Notes: generated by a model not told the origin, from the sequence alone. A DNA stretch of 64,000 bases from Aurantiacibacter xanthus (GCF_003584015.1 NZ_QXFM01000066.1:62001-126000), one strand, 5' to 3'; shown: positions 1 to 8,475, counted from the stretch's first letter. Translations and numbers: made by a program.

Positions 1-660
1 AACGACGCCGCCTCCGACGAGGAGAAGGTCACGATCATGACCATGCACGCGGCCAAGGGTCTGGAGTTCGACAACGTGTTCCTGCCCGGCTGGGAGGAAG
101 GCGTGTTTCCCTCGCAGCGCTCGCTTGACGAGGGCGGGCTCGCCAGCCTCGAGGAGGAGCGCCGCCTCGCCTATGTCGCGATCACCCGCGCGCGGCGGCG
201 CTGCACGATCCTTCATGCCGCCAACCGGCGCATCTATGGCCAGTGGACCAGCTCGATCCCCAGCCGCTTCATTGAGGAGCTGCCCGAGGAGCATGTCGAG
301 GCCGAAACCACGCTGAGCGGCGGGAAAAGCCTGTGGCAGGCGAACTGGAGCGAGCAGGAAGACCCCTTCGCCCATGTCGCCAGCACCCGGCCCGAGCGCA
401 GCGGCACGCGCGGCCCCGGCTGGCAGCGAGCGCTCGCCACCGGCTATGAGACCAAGCCTGCCCGCGTGAAGGAAAATACCCGTTCGGCCGCCAGCTTCGC
501 CGCCAAACCGCGCAGCGACATCGCCATCGGCGCACGCGTTTTTCACGAGAAATTCGGCTATGGTGAAGTCGTCGCGCAGGAAGGCAACAAGCTGGAAATA
601 TCCTTTGAAAAGAGCGGCATCAAGAAGGTGATCGACAGCTTCGTTACCGCGGCGGACTGA
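1..660 (+). CDS. uvrD: UvrD/PcrA-type DNA helicase, C-terminal part (5' end outside window)
   Basis: This is the last 219 codons of a superfamily 1A 3'-5' DNA helicase, which unwinds DNA in nucleotide excision and mismatch repair. The frame is open from base 1, so the start lies upstream. Visible are helicase motif V ([14 protein letters not shown], bases 40-81) and motif VI ([10 protein letters not shown], near bases 172-201). After a variable linker comes a small C-terminal Tudor-like domain (bases 520-650, [12 protein letters not shown]). That domain is typical of the PcrA/UvrD family, where it contacts RNA polymerase. UvrD and PcrA cannot be separated from this fragment alone. The stop is at 658-660, and the next gene starts 99 bases later on the same strand. 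Confidence 0.93.
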   Translation, partial: NDAASDEEKVTIMTMHAAKGLEFDNVFLPGWEEGVFPSQRSLDEGGLASLEEERRLAYVAITRARRRCTILHAANRRIYGQWTSSIPSRFIEELPEEHVEAETTLSGGKSLWQANWSEQEDPFAHVASTRPERSGTRGPGWQRALATGYETKPARVKENTRSAASFAAKPRSDIAIGARVFHEKFGYGEVVAQEGNKLEISFEKSGIKKVIDSFVTAAD

Positions 661-759
661 TCCGGCACCTTTTCTCCGGGCACAAAATGGCGCATTGTCG
701 ATTGTGATGCTGGAGCCGGACAACCGGCACAGTAACAAGAAGCCGTTGGGGTACGGACC

Positions 760-1533
760 ATGAGGACTCTTCTCGACACACAGGTGCCAGCGCCCGCCGG
801 TGGCGCAATGCCTGACATAAGCAAATTTCTGGCCACGATCCGCCAGCGCTTCTCGCTCAGCGAGCACGAAGGCGATCTGATCGCATCCCACCTGCAGGAA
901 GTGGTCGAGCTGAAAGCGGGCGACTATCTCGTGCGCGAGGGCCAGAAGGTGGGCTATTCCTCGCTGATCCTTGAGGGCTTTGCCGCCCGGTTCAAGGAAA
1001 CCGCCGCCGGCGAACGCCAGATCATGGAAGTGCAGATACCGGGCGATTTCGTCGATCTGCACAGCTATCCGCTCGAAGTGCTCGACCATTCGATCGCGGC
1101 GCTCACGCCGTGCAAGATCGCCCGCCTGCCCCACCGGGCGCTGACCCAGCTGATCGAAGACCACCCGCGCTTCGCCCGTATCCTGTGGTTTGCGACCATG
1201 GTCGACGCCTCGATGCATCGCGAATGGCTGCTCAACATCGGCACCCGCAACGGCATGGCCCGGATCGCGCACCTGATGTGCGAGGTTTACAGCCGCTCGG
1301 AAGTGGTCGGCCTTACCGACGAGGGAACCTTCCGCTTTCCCTTGAGCCAGACGCAGATCGGCGAATGCCTGGGCTATACCCAGATGCACGTGAACCGCAT
1401 GCTCAAGAAGCTGCGCCAGAGCGGGCTTGTCGCAGGCAGCGGTCAGGTGATCGAGATTCTCGACTGGGACGGGCTGAAGGAACTCGGCGAGTTCGATCCC
1501 GCCTACCTCTATCTGGCCGGGCGCGAAGGCTAG
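760..1533 (+). CDS. Crp/Fnr family transcriptional regulator
   Basis: A 257-residue regulator with an N-terminal cyclic-nucleotide-binding-like beta-roll (about residues 35-125), a dimer helix and a C-terminal winged helix-turn-helix (about 196-222; LSQTQIGECLGYTQMHVNRM). Members bind palindromic operators as dimers. The N-terminal cysteine cluster used by oxygen-sensing FNR is absent, so an iron-sulfur sensor is unlikely; the ligand is unknown. Many sphingomonads carry several paralogues of this type. An alternative start is the ATG at 808, which would give 241 residues beginning MPDISKF and removes a Pro/Ala-rich leader; the sequence does not decide between them. The gene stands alone, followed by a gene on the other strand. 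Confidence 0.9.
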   Translation: MRTLLDTQVPAPAGGAMPDISKFLATIRQRFSLSEHEGDLIASHLQEVVELKAGDYLVREGQKVGYSSLILEGFAARFKETAAGERQIMEVQIPGDFVDLHSYPLEVLDHSIAALTPCKIARLPHRALTQLIEDHPRFARILWFATMVDASMHREWLLNIGTRNGMARIAHLMCEVYSRSEVVGLTDEGTFRFPLSQTQIGECLGYTQMHVNRMLKKLRQSGLVAGSGQVIEILDWDGLKELGEFDPAYLYLAGREG

Positions 1534-1555
1534 GCGCGCAGGCGATGCCCCGGCC

Positions 1556-1777
1556 TCAGAGCCGGGCGAGAGGTTCGAGCCACCAGGAGTGGTCGTTCGC
1601 GACGTGAATGCGCCAGTTGCGCCCGTTCTCGCACGAGAGCAGAAACTGGCCGGGGCCAAAGGTGCGCACGGCAAGGGCAATCGCGCCGGCGGCATCGCTC
1701 TCGTCGAATTCGAGCGTGCGGGCTTCGCCGCTCACACGGTCTGTTCCACTCGCCTTGTAGCTTCGCAACTGGTCCAT
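1556..1777 (-). CDS. Small conserved-looking hypothetical protein
   Basis: A 73-residue protein that I do not recognise as a named family. It starts MDQLRSYKASG and has an acidic first half and a C-terminal half rich in aromatics (WRIHVANDHSWWLEPL). Codon use is GC-rich at third positions like its neighbours, which supports a real gene. It ends about 20 bases from the end of the convergent Crp/Fnr gene. There is no signal peptide or membrane segment. Function is unknown. Confidence is moderate because of its size. Confidence 0.55.
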   Translation of the reverse strand: MDQLRSYKASGTDRVSGEARTLEFDESDAAGAIALAVRTFGPGQFLLSCENGRNWRIHVANDHSWWLEPLARL

Positions 1778-1937
1778 CGGGACTTCGCTTTCGCAGGAGC
1801 TATCGGGCTGTTCTTCCCCCGGTCAGGTACTGCGCAAGGGGCCGCCCCCTTACGCATTTCCCCATCGTGTCCAACCGATGCACCAAAGGCGGCGCGAATG
1901 CGACAAACTAAATCTATCCGGGAACTAGCCGGAATGC

Positions 1938-3323
1938 TCAGATCGCGCTGACCCCGAGGAAACTCGGCTGCGGGCCGTTCCACTCGCCTGCGGGCACCGG
2001 CTCGTCGTCCTGCCGGTCATAGCGCCTGCCGCCACGATCTTCGCGCGGCTTGCGCTCGTCGTTGGGCCTGCGGGCTTCGCTGGGCTTGCGCTCCTTGCGT
2101 TCGGGCCGTTCGCGGCGGGCCTTGCGCGGTGCTTCGTCTTCGCTGCGGTCGTCCTCGCGCTGCTCCGGTTCCGCCTTGGGCTTGGCCTTGGGCAATTCGA
2201 CGCGCACGTCCTTCTTGCCGAACACCGCCACGGCGCTGCCGGTCAGCTTCTCGACATTGGCCATGGCCTCGGCATCCTCGTCGGAGACGAAGGTGAAGGC
2301 CCGACCCTTGTTGCCCGCGCGGCCCGTGCGGCCGATGCGGTGAACATAGTCATCCGGGTGCCAGGGCGTGTCGAAGTTGAACACGTGGCTCACGCCCTTC
2401 ACGTCGAGCCCGCGGGCGGCGACGTCGGAGGCAACGAGGATATTGATCTCGCCGGACTTGAAGCGGTTCAGCTCGGCGATCCGGCTCGACTGATCCATGT
2501 CGCCATGGATTTCGCCGCTGGAGAAGCCATGGCGCTGGAGGCTCTTGTTGACCTCGCGCACCGTGGTCTTGCGGTTGGCGAAGATGATCGCCGTTTCGAC
2601 CAGATCGTTGCGCAGCAGCCAGCGCAACGTTTCGCGCTTTTCGCGGGTCTTCACCGGGATCTTGAAAGCGGTGATATTCTGGTTGGTCGAGGCTGCACGG
2701 CTCACCTCGATCCGCTTGGGGTTCGAGAGGAACTTCTTCGCCAGATTGGCGATCGGCCCCGGCATCGTGGCCGAGAACAGCAGCGTCTGGCGCGGCGTCG
2801 GCAGCTTCTCGCAGATGAATTCGATATCGGGGATGAAGCCCATGTCGAGCATCCGGTCCGCCTCGTCGATCACCAGCAGATCGCAGCCGTTGAGCAGGAT
2901 CTTGCCCCGCTCGAACAGGTCCATCAGGCGGCCCGGCGTCGCGATCAGCACATCGACGCCGTCGTTCAGCGCCTTGATCTGATCGCCCATCTGCACGCCG
3001 CCGATCAACAGCGCCATCTTGAGATCGTGGTTGGCGCCGTACTTCTCGAAGTTCTCCGCCACCTGGGCGGCCAGTTCGCGGGTCGGTTCGAGGATCAGCG
3101 AGCGCGGCATCAGCGCACGGCGACGACCGTTCGCGAGCACGTCGATCATCGGCAGAACGAAGCTGGCGGTCTTGCCGGTGCCCGTCTGGGCAATGCCGAT
3201 CAGATCGCGCATCATCAGCACGGTCGGGATGGCCTCAGCCTGAATGGCGGTCGGCTCCTCGTAGCCCGCATCGCTGACGGCCTTGAGCAATTCGTCTGAC
3301 AAGCCGAGATCGGCAAATTTCAT
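1938..3323 (-). CDS. DEAD-box ATP-dependent RNA helicase
   Basis: A 461-residue DEAD-box helicase that remodels RNA secondary structure, probably in ribosome assembly or RNA decay. The canonical motifs are in order: Q motif near residues 3-28, motif I AQTGTGKT (45-52), PTRELA (80-85), TPGR (129-132), DEAD (153-156), SAT (184-186) and HRIGRTGR (329-336). After about residue 378 comes a roughly 80-residue tail rich in Arg, Lys, Glu and Asp, typical of RhlE-like enzymes in which the disordered tail binds RNA. The frame extends 39 codons upstream of the chosen ATG, but MKFADLGLSD is the usual family beginning, so the start at 3323 is preferred. Which DEAD-box subfamily it belongs to (RhlE or DbpA-like) is not certain. 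Confidence 0.93.
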   Translation of the reverse strand: MKFADLGLSDELLKAVSDAGYEEPTAIQAEAIPTVLMMRDLIGIAQTGTGKTASFVLPMIDVLANGRRRALMPRSLILEPTRELAAQVAENFEKYGANHDLKMALLIGGVQMGDQIKALNDGVDVLIATPGRLMDLFERGKILLNGCDLLVIDEADRMLDMGFIPDIEFICEKLPTPRQTLLFSATMPGPIANLAKKFLSNPKRIEVSRAASTNQNITAFKIPVKTREKRETLRWLLRNDLVETAIIFANRKTTVREVNKSLQRHGFSSGEIHGDMDQSSRIAELNRFKSGEINILVASDVAARGLDVKGVSHVFNFDTPWHPDDYVHRIGRTGRAGNKGRAFTFVSDEDAEAMANVEKLTGSAVAVFGKKDVRVELPKAKPKAEPEQREDDRSEDEAPRKARRERPERKERKPSEARRPNDERKPREDRGGRRYDRQDDEPVPAGEWNGPQPSFLGVSAI

Positions 3324-3477
3324 AGGCTGTGTGTCTGTCCGGATCGAGGTGGTGGCACTCAGCGGTGCCGAAAAGCTATCGCAGGCCGGAATCACGCCGG
3401 GCCACGAACACCAGCGCGCCCTTTGCCTGTGCAGGCGCAAAAGTCAAGTTTTGGCGATCGTTCGCCCGAACCCGGTG

Positions 3478-4047
3478 TTAGTCGCGCACAGCGACCAGAC
3501 GGGTCAGGCTGGAGATGCGGCAAGTGTCGCCCGCGCGCGATTGCAGCTCGTCACGGTTCACGCACAGGCGCCCGTCATCGTTCCGCTCGACATAGAAGCC
3601 GGCGTAAAACGCCTGCGCACTGCAAGAGCGATCGAGCGCAGCTGACAGCAGGCGGCGGTCCTGCGTCACCAGCAGCAGCCGGTCATCGCCCATCGGCTGC
3701 ACGCTCATCAGCTGATCGAGCGGCAGGCAATCGGCGTGATCGGCTTCCTGATAGCGAGTCGTCATCGAACGGCGGGGCAGCTCGGCCATGAGGCGGGCGC
3801 TGGTGGTATCGCGGCTGGGCGAGACCCGGATCACCACCCGCCGTTCGATCCGCACCTGCTGCGCTTTCTCGGGCTCTGCGGCGCGTTCGAGCACGCGGAT
3901 TCGCGCATCGACCGTGCCCTCGAACCCGCCGGGCAACGACTGCCCGCCCGGCTCGCCGCGCCGATCTTCGGCGTGAGCCGCGCGATCTGCCGCCACCGAG
4001 GCGGAGAGCAGCGCGAGGCCGGCAAGGAGAGGGACAGCAGGTTTCAT
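3478..4047 (-). CDS. Putative exported protein of unknown function
   Basis: A 189-residue protein that I do not recognise. The start MKPAVPLLAGLALLSASVAA gives a clear Sec signal peptide with likely cleavage after an Ala near residue 20-24; a longer start at 4083 would bury it. The mature part contains four cysteines (in DCLP, SCSA, LCVN and TCRI contexts) that could form two disulfides, which fits a periplasmic location. It lies 154 bases behind the start of the helicase gene, on the same strand, and is divergent from the FAD oxidase gene. Confidence 0.65.
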   Translation of the reverse strand: MKPAVPLLAGLALLSASVAADRAAHAEDRRGEPGGQSLPGGFEGTVDARIRVLERAAEPEKAQQVRIERRVVIRVSPSRDTTSARLMAELPRRSMTTRYQEADHADCLPLDQLMSVQPMGDDRLLLVTQDRRLLSAALDRSCSAQAFYAGFYVERNDDGRLCVNRDELQSRAGDTCRISSLTRLVAVRD

Positions 4048-4185
4048 GTGTGGCAGAGGCAGTTCGCAACCATCAGCAAGCAATTGGCGTGACGGGTTCG
4101 TGTTCTAGGCCACCCGCTTGAATAGTGGCTTAACCCCGGATTCAAGGCTTTGCAAAGTCAGCCCGGCGCTGGCATCAGCGCGCTC

Positions 4186-5610
4186 ATGAGCGACATCGAG
4201 ACCTTCGCCGCCCGCGCTGCCGACCTCCTCGGCCCGCGTGGCTTCACCCAGGACCCCGACCTCGTCGATCCCTGGTTGACCGACTGGCGTGGCCGGTTCA
4301 CCGGTCGGGCGCTCGGCCTCGCCTCACCCGCCACGACCGAAGAGGTGGCGGCGCTGGTGAAGTTGTGCGGTGAATTCGGCGTGCCGATCGTGCCGCAGGG
4401 CGGCAATTCGGGCATGTGCGGCGGTGCCACGCCCGATGACAGCGGCCATGCGCTGGTGCTGTCGCTACGACGGATGAACGCGGTGCGCGCGCTCGATCCG
4501 GCCACCATGCGGATCACCTGCGAGGCAGGATTGGTGTTGCAGACGTTGCACGAAACGGTCGAGGCCGAGGGCCTGCGCTTCCCCCTCACGCTGGGCGGCA
4601 AGGGATCGGCCACGGTCGGCGGGCTGATCTCGACCAATGCAGGCGGCACGCAGGTGCTGCGCCATGGCATGATGCGTGCGCAGGTGCTCGGGCTGGAGGC
4701 CGTGCTGGCCGACGGCAGCGTGTTCTCCGCGCTCACCCCGCTGATGAAGGATAACCGCGGGTTCGACCTCAAGCAGATGCTGATCGGATCGGAAGGCACG
4801 CTCGGCATCGTGACGGCGGCGACGCTGAAGCTCGAACCGGCCATTGCCGAGCGCCGGGTGCTCTGGGCGGGCGTTCCCACCCTCCCCGCCGCGCGGCAGT
4901 TGCTGCTCCACTGCCAGAAGCAGGCGGGCGAGGCCCTCGAAGGGTTCGAGGTGATGGCGCAGGGCACGCTGGAAGACGTGCTTCACCATCTACCCGGTGC
5001 GCGCGCGCCGCTGGGCGAACCGCACGGCTGGCACGCGCTGATCGAGCTGGTGGCGAGCGCCGATACGCGCGACGCTCTGGGCGATCTGGCCGAAAACGTG
5101 CTGGCGAGCGCCTTCGAGGCGGGCCTGCTCGAAGACGCGGTGATCGCGGCCAACGAGACGCAGGCCGAACAGTTCTGGCTGCTGCGCGATTCCGTCGCCG
5201 CCGCCGAACGCGACAAGGGCCCCGCCGTGCAGCACGATATCTCGGTCGCGGTGGAGCGCATGCCCGATTTCGTCGACATGGCCGTGCCGCTGCTCGAACG
5301 CGAGTGGCCGGGCACCGAGGCGGTCGCGTTCGGGCACCTTGGCGATGGCAATGTGCACTTCCATGTGATCGCGCCCGAAGGGGTCGATCCGGCGCAGTGG
5401 TACGAAGGCGACGCCAAGGCGATCAGCGAGCACGTCTATGCGCTGGTGACCGAATGGGGCGGATCGATCAGCGCCGAGCACGGGATCGGGCAGCTCAAGC
5501 GCGAGACTTTTGGCCGCATGGGCGATCCGGTCAAGGTGGCACTGTTGCGGCAGGTCAAGCAGGCATTGGACCCTGACGGAATACTTAACCCCGGTAAGCT
5601 TGTTCCCTAG
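4186..5610 (+). CDS. FAD-binding D-2-hydroxyacid dehydrogenase (GlcD / D-2-hydroxyglutarate dehydrogenase family)
   Basis: A 474-residue flavoprotein of the VAO/PCMH fold that oxidises D-2-hydroxyacids such as D-lactate, glycolate or D-2-hydroxyglutarate and passes electrons to the respiratory chain. The FAD-binding half contains PQGGNSGMCGGATPD (near residue 70) and GGLISTNAGG. The C-terminal substrate domain contains HLGDGNVHFH and SAEHGIGQLKR, the metal and substrate residues of this family. ATG 4186 (MSDIETFA) is preferred over an upstream TTG at 4150. It is preceded by a divergent exported-protein gene and followed by sapC on the same strand. The exact substrate cannot be read from sequence; D-2-hydroxyglutarate or D-lactate is most likely. 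Confidence 0.9.
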   Translation: MSDIETFAARAADLLGPRGFTQDPDLVDPWLTDWRGRFTGRALGLASPATTEEVAALVKLCGEFGVPIVPQGGNSGMCGGATPDDSGHALVLSLRRMNAVRALDPATMRITCEAGLVLQTLHETVEAEGLRFPLTLGGKGSATVGGLISTNAGGTQVLRHGMMRAQVLGLEAVLADGSVFSALTPLMKDNRGFDLKQMLIGSEGTLGIVTAATLKLEPAIAERRVLWAGVPTLPAARQLLLHCQKQAGEALEGFEVMAQGTLEDVLHHLPGARAPLGEPHGWHALIELVASADTRDALGDLAENVLASAFEAGLLEDAVIAANETQAEQFWLLRDSVAAAERDKGPAVQHDISVAVERMPDFVDMAVPLLEREWPGTEAVAFGHLGDGNVHFHVIAPEGVDPAQWYEGDAKAISEHVYALVTEWGGSISAEHGIGQLKRETFGRMGDPVKVALLRQVKQALDPDGILNPGKLVP

Positions 5611-5739
5611 GTTGCGCAGATGCAGGGAAAATCCTAAAGTACGCGCCCTGAATAGTTCGTCATCATGAGCCCGGCCTGGTTCGGGCACCAAGGTGGCGCA
5701 ACACGGCAAGAATACAGCCCGTTTTTTGGAGATGAATTT

Positions 5740-6525
5740 ATGGCCTCAGAGCCGAAAGCCAGCCTGCCGATCCTGTACAAGGACCTTATTCCGCTCAACA
5801 GCAATCAGCACGGCGGCTGGAATGCCCGTTCGGTCGACCGGGCCGACTGGGTCGTCAATCAGCACGCGATCCCGCTGACCGCCGAGGAATTCCCCGCTGC
5901 GCAGCGCGACTATCCGATCGTATTCTCCTCGGGCGACAAGCCGGTGCCGCTGGCGCTGATGGGCCTGAACGAAGGCGTGAACGTGTTCTTCGACGACGAA
6001 GGCGCTCCGATCGGCACCCCCTATGTGCCCGCCTATGTGCGTCGCTACCCGTTCCTGCTCGCCAAGATCGACCCCTCGTCCGACAACCTGTCGCTGTGCT
6101 TCGACCCGACCAGCTCGCTGATCGGCGAGTTCGAGGAAGGCCAGGCCCTGTTCGATGCCGAGAAGAACCCGACCGAGCACACCCAGAACCTGCTCCAGTT
6201 CTGCGAGAAGTTCGAGGAAGCCGGCATGAAGACCCAGAGCTTCGTCGACGAACTGATGAAGGCCGACCTGCTGATGGACGGCGAAGTGTCGATCCAGCGC
6301 AACGACGCCCCCGACCAGCCGTTCATCTATCGCGGCTTCAAGATGGTGAACCAGGAAAAGCTGCGCGAGCCGCGCGGCGACCAGCTGCGCAAGTGGAACG
6401 AGAACGGCATGCTGCCGCTGATCCACGCGCACCTGTTCTCGCTCGATCTGATGCGGGTCGTGTTCGGCAAGCAGGCGCAGCAGGGCAAGGGCCCGGTCGC
6501 TCCCGAGGCTGCGACCGTCAACTGA
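5740..6525 (+). CDS. SapC family protein
   Basis: A 261-residue protein of the SapC family, named after a Campylobacter S-layer secretion gene and common in sphingomonads and Caulobacter relatives. Visible hallmarks are the opening LYKDLIPLNSNQHG, the central PYVPAYVRRYPF and the final HAHLFSLDLMRVV. There is no signal peptide or membrane helix. The biochemical role is unknown; in related bacteria the gene often sits beside TonB-dependent receptors, but here it is alone. The ATG at 5740 has a GGAG at 5728-5731. A GC hairpin (6541-6574) and a strong terminator (6610-6643) follow. Confidence 0.88.
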   Translation: MASEPKASLPILYKDLIPLNSNQHGGWNARSVDRADWVVNQHAIPLTAEEFPAAQRDYPIVFSSGDKPVPLALMGLNEGVNVFFDDEGAPIGTPYVPAYVRRYPFLLAKIDPSSDNLSLCFDPTSSLIGEFEEGQALFDAEKNPTEHTQNLLQFCEKFEEAGMKTQSFVDELMKADLLMDGEVSIQRNDAPDQPFIYRGFKMVNQEKLREPRGDQLRKWNENGMLPLIHAHLFSLDLMRVVFGKQAQQGKGPVAPEAATVN

Positions 6526-6609
6526 TCGCCGCATCATCCCGTCTGCGACGTACCGCGCGCCGTACTTCGCAGACGACACAATTGATGCATTTTGCGACAA
6601 ATTCATTCG

Positions 6610-6643
6610 GGGCCCGTGCTTGAAAAGGCACGGGCCCTTCTTA
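6610..6643 (+). terminator. Rho-independent terminator of sapC
   Basis: A perfect 10-bp stem GGGCCCGTGC (6610-6619) / GCACGGGCCC (6628-6637) with the 8-base loop TTGAAAAG, followed by TTCTTAT. It lies 85 bases after the sapC stop. An imperfect hairpin at 6541-6574 (GTCTGCG pairing with CGCAGAC) precedes it. The loop contains the -35 element of the promoter described next. Confidence 0.8.
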
Positions 6644-6649
6644 TACTGG
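6619..6649 (+). promoter_or_regulatory. RpoH-like promoter overlapping the sapC terminator
   Basis: CTTG at 6619-6622 and CTTATACTGG at 6640-6649 are 17 bases apart. This matches, with one mismatch, the alphaproteobacterial heat-shock consensus as I recall it (CTTG-N17/18-CYTATNTNNG). Read as a housekeeping promoter it would be TTGAAA-16-TATACT. Either reading places the transcription start near 6653-6655, directly before the first hairpin of the small RNA. The assignment to a sigma factor is inference. Confidence 0.55.
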
Positions 6650-6652
6650 ACC

Positions 6653-6757
6653 TGTCCGGCTCAGCTTCCCTCATGGCTAGGCCGGATGGTGTGCTCAGGC
6701 ACACCTCCTCCCTGAACCTTGGCCACCTCGTGCTTCGCGCACGAGGTGGTTTTTTCT
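6653..6757 (+). ncRNA. Candidate trans-acting small RNA with CCUCCUCCC motif (alpha-r14 / cuckoo-like)
   Basis: About 105 nt with no credible reading frame but a compact fold. Hairpin 1 pairs TCCGGC (6655-6660) with GCCGGA (6681-6686), reinforced by AGC/GCT inside. Hairpin 2 is GGTGTGC-TCAG-GCACACC (6688-6705). A single-stranded stretch then carries CCTCCTCCC (6704-6712). An 11-bp terminator hairpin with six Ts follows (6723-6755). The motif is complementary to Shine-Dalgarno sequences and defines a family of alphaproteobacterial small RNAs that act on mRNA translation and are often stress-induced. Promoter, fold and terminator are seen in the sequence; the family assignment rests on the motif and layout. 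It ends 4 bases before the stop codon of the convergent amidohydrolase gene. Confidence 0.68.
6723..6755 (+). terminator. Terminator of the small RNA
   Basis: Perfect 11-bp stem CCACCTCGTGC (6723-6733) / GCACGAGGTGG (6739-6749) with a 5-base loop, followed by six Ts at 6750-6755. The U-tract exists only on the plus strand, so it does not serve the convergent minus-strand gene. Confidence 0.85.
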
Positions 6758-6760
6758 TGC

Positions 6761-7750
6761 CTATTCGGCCGCCAGCGCGTGCCCGTTGCCGCTGCGCAGG
6801 CTGACCTCGTCCGCCAGCAGGCGCACCAGCCCCACCAGCGTACTAACCACCTCGCCAAGGCCCGGCCCCGGCTCGTGCATGGTCTCCTCGAGATAGACCT
6901 GGCGGCACACCTCCACCTGCATCGCGTGTATCCCGCGCGCAGGCGCACCATGCCGGTCGAGCACATAGCCGCCGGCATAGGGCCGGTTGTGGCTCGCAAG
7001 CCAGCGACCGACCGAAAGATGCGACAGCGCGCTTTGCACCAGCATGCCGTCGCACGATGCGCCGAAGCGGTCGCCGATCACGAAATCCACCGCCCTGCCC
7101 GCGCCCTCCTTCGGGCCAAGTGGCGGCATCGAGTGCAGGTCGATCAGCAGCGCAGCACCCCAGCGATCGCGCAGGCGCTCCAGGCTCGCCTCCAGTTCGC
7201 TGTGATAGGGCCGGTGGACCTCGTCGATCCGGGCAGCCAGATCGGCAGGCGTGAGACGCTGACGCCACAGCTCGCCCATGCCCGACAATCGCCGCGGCAC
7301 CAGCCCCAGCCCGCTGCGTGAGCGGCGTCCGGCAGCGAAGCGCGGCAGCGTGGCCCACTCCAAAGTCGGCGGGCCACCTGCCACCATGTCCCAGTCGATA
7401 TCGTCGGTTGCGCGGTTAAGGTCGATCATCGCGCGCGGCGCGCGGGCGACCAGCAGATCGGCCCCGGTTTCCAGTGCGACCTGTTCGGCCACGAGGTCGA
7501 TCAGCCGGTCCTCCAAGCGCACCGAGGCGATCGCCGGATTGCGCATCCGCGCCAGCAGATCGGAGGGATAGATTCGCCCGGCATGCGGCACCGCGATCAG
7601 CACCGGGATCGGGGCCGGAGAACGGCGGTGAAGAACAAAGGCCGGCTGCCCGCGCATTCCGGGCAAGGAGCCGCCGACCGACACTTGCGCAACGGCCGAG
7701 CGGGCGCGGGAAGTCTGCGAATCGCTCTTTCGGGGCGGTGGGAGCGTCAT
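6761..7750 (-). CDS. N-formylglutamate amidohydrolase family protein
   Basis: A 329-residue member of the N-formylglutamate amidohydrolase (FGA) family, zinc-dependent hydrolases that in histidine degradation release formate from N-formylglutamate. Landmarks are VPHAGRIYP near the N-terminus (metal-binding His), the central ALLIDLHSMPP (Asp-x-His metal site) and the C-terminal MQVEVCRQVYLEE. The start MTLPPPRKSD at 7750 gives a normal family length; the frame extends upstream only through low-complexity sequence. No hut genes are nearby, so the true substrate may be another formylated or acylated amino acid. It is divergent from cpdR. Confidence 0.85.
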   Translation of the reverse strand: MTLPPPRKSDSQTSRARSAVAQVSVGGSLPGMRGQPAFVLHRRSPAPIPVLIAVPHAGRIYPSDLLARMRNPAIASVRLEDRLIDLVAEQVALETGADLLVARAPRAMIDLNRATDDIDWDMVAGGPPTLEWATLPRFAAGRRSRSGLGLVPRRLSGMGELWRQRLTPADLAARIDEVHRPYHSELEASLERLRDRWGAALLIDLHSMPPLGPKEGAGRAVDFVIGDRFGASCDGMLVQSALSHLSVGRWLASHNRPYAGGYVLDRHGAPARGIHAMQVEVCRQVYLEETMHEPGPGLGEVVSTLVGLVRLLADEVSLRSGNGHALAAE

Positions 7751-7922
7751 CGCCCACTGCTGGCCCGGATCGCCTGTCTTGTCAAAATCGCACCCCCGAC
7801 CGGGCGCCGTGTTAGCTTCCCTGTCGCCGCCTGTCTCAAAGTCGGTCAGGCTGGAATCGGTGCAGGAATTTGTAACCGCTTCGGGGTAGGGCTTCGGCTC
7901 ACTCACGAACGAGGATGAGAGC

Positions 7923-8297
7923 ATGATCCGGATCCTGCTGGCCGAAGACGACGACGCAATGCGCACCTATCTTACGCGGGCGCTGGAACAGGCCGGATAT
8001 TCGGTGTCGGCGGTGAGCAACGGCATGGACGCCATCCCCCTGCTCGAAAACGAAATTTTCGATCTGCTGCTGTCGGACATCGTGATGCCCGAGCTTGACG
8101 GGATCGAACTCGCGCAGCGCTGCAACGAGATCAGCCCCGGCACGAAGGTGATGTTCATCACCGGATTCGCCGCCGTCGCCCTGCGCGTGAGCCGCGAAAC
8201 ATCGAACGCCAAGATGCTCTCCAAGCCGTTCCATCTGCGCGATCTGGTGCTCGAAGTTGAGCGAATGTTCGAAGATCAGGCACTGGCCCTCAACTGA
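7923..8297 (+). CDS. cpdR: Single-domain response regulator CpdR
   Basis: A 124-residue receiver domain without an output domain. The acidic pocket (AEDDD, residues 7-11), the phospho-acceptor Asp52 (LLLSDIVMPELDG), Thr80 and Lys101 (SKPF) are all present. In Caulobacter, CpdR is phosphorylated through CckA-ChpT. The unphosphorylated form works as a ClpXP adaptor that promotes degradation of CtrA-pathway and cell-cycle proteins. The sequence pattern and length match that family closely. The matching kinase gene cckA lies in this window at 38895-41396. The gene is monocistronic, and tRNA-Val follows 70 bases downstream. Confidence 0.9.
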   Translation: MIRILLAEDDDAMRTYLTRALEQAGYSVSAVSNGMDAIPLLENEIFDLLLSDIVMPELDGIELAQRCNEISPGTKVMFITGFAAVALRVSRETSNAKMLSKPFHLRDLVLEVERMFEDQALALN

Positions 8298-8366
8298 GGG
8301 GTTGCCAGCCCCGTCAGGTGGCGCTAGAGGGCGCGCCTGCCTTACGCAGGCAAACCCGAATGGTGT

Positions 8367-8441
8367 GGGCGTATAGCTCAGTGGTAGAGCACTATGTTGA
8401 CATCGTAGGGGTCGCAAGTTCAATCCTTGCTACGCCCACCA
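8367..8441 (+). tRNA. tRNA-Val (anticodon GAC)
   Basis: A 75-nt tRNA with all arms: acceptor GGGCGTA/TACGCCC, D-stem GCTC/GAGC, anticodon stem CTATG/CGTAG with loop TTGACAT (anticodon 8399-8401), T-stem GCAAG/CTTGC, discriminator A and an encoded CCA end (8439-8441). It marks the left edge of an accessory region and is the likely integration target. Confidence 0.97.
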
Positions 8442-8475
8442 TTCGCCCTTCCCCGACATTGCTGGAAGACCCCAT

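Noticed and set aside
6723-6755. Bidirectional terminator for the amidohydrolase gene
   Set aside because: The minus strand lacks a U-run after the hairpin, so only plus-strand termination is supported.
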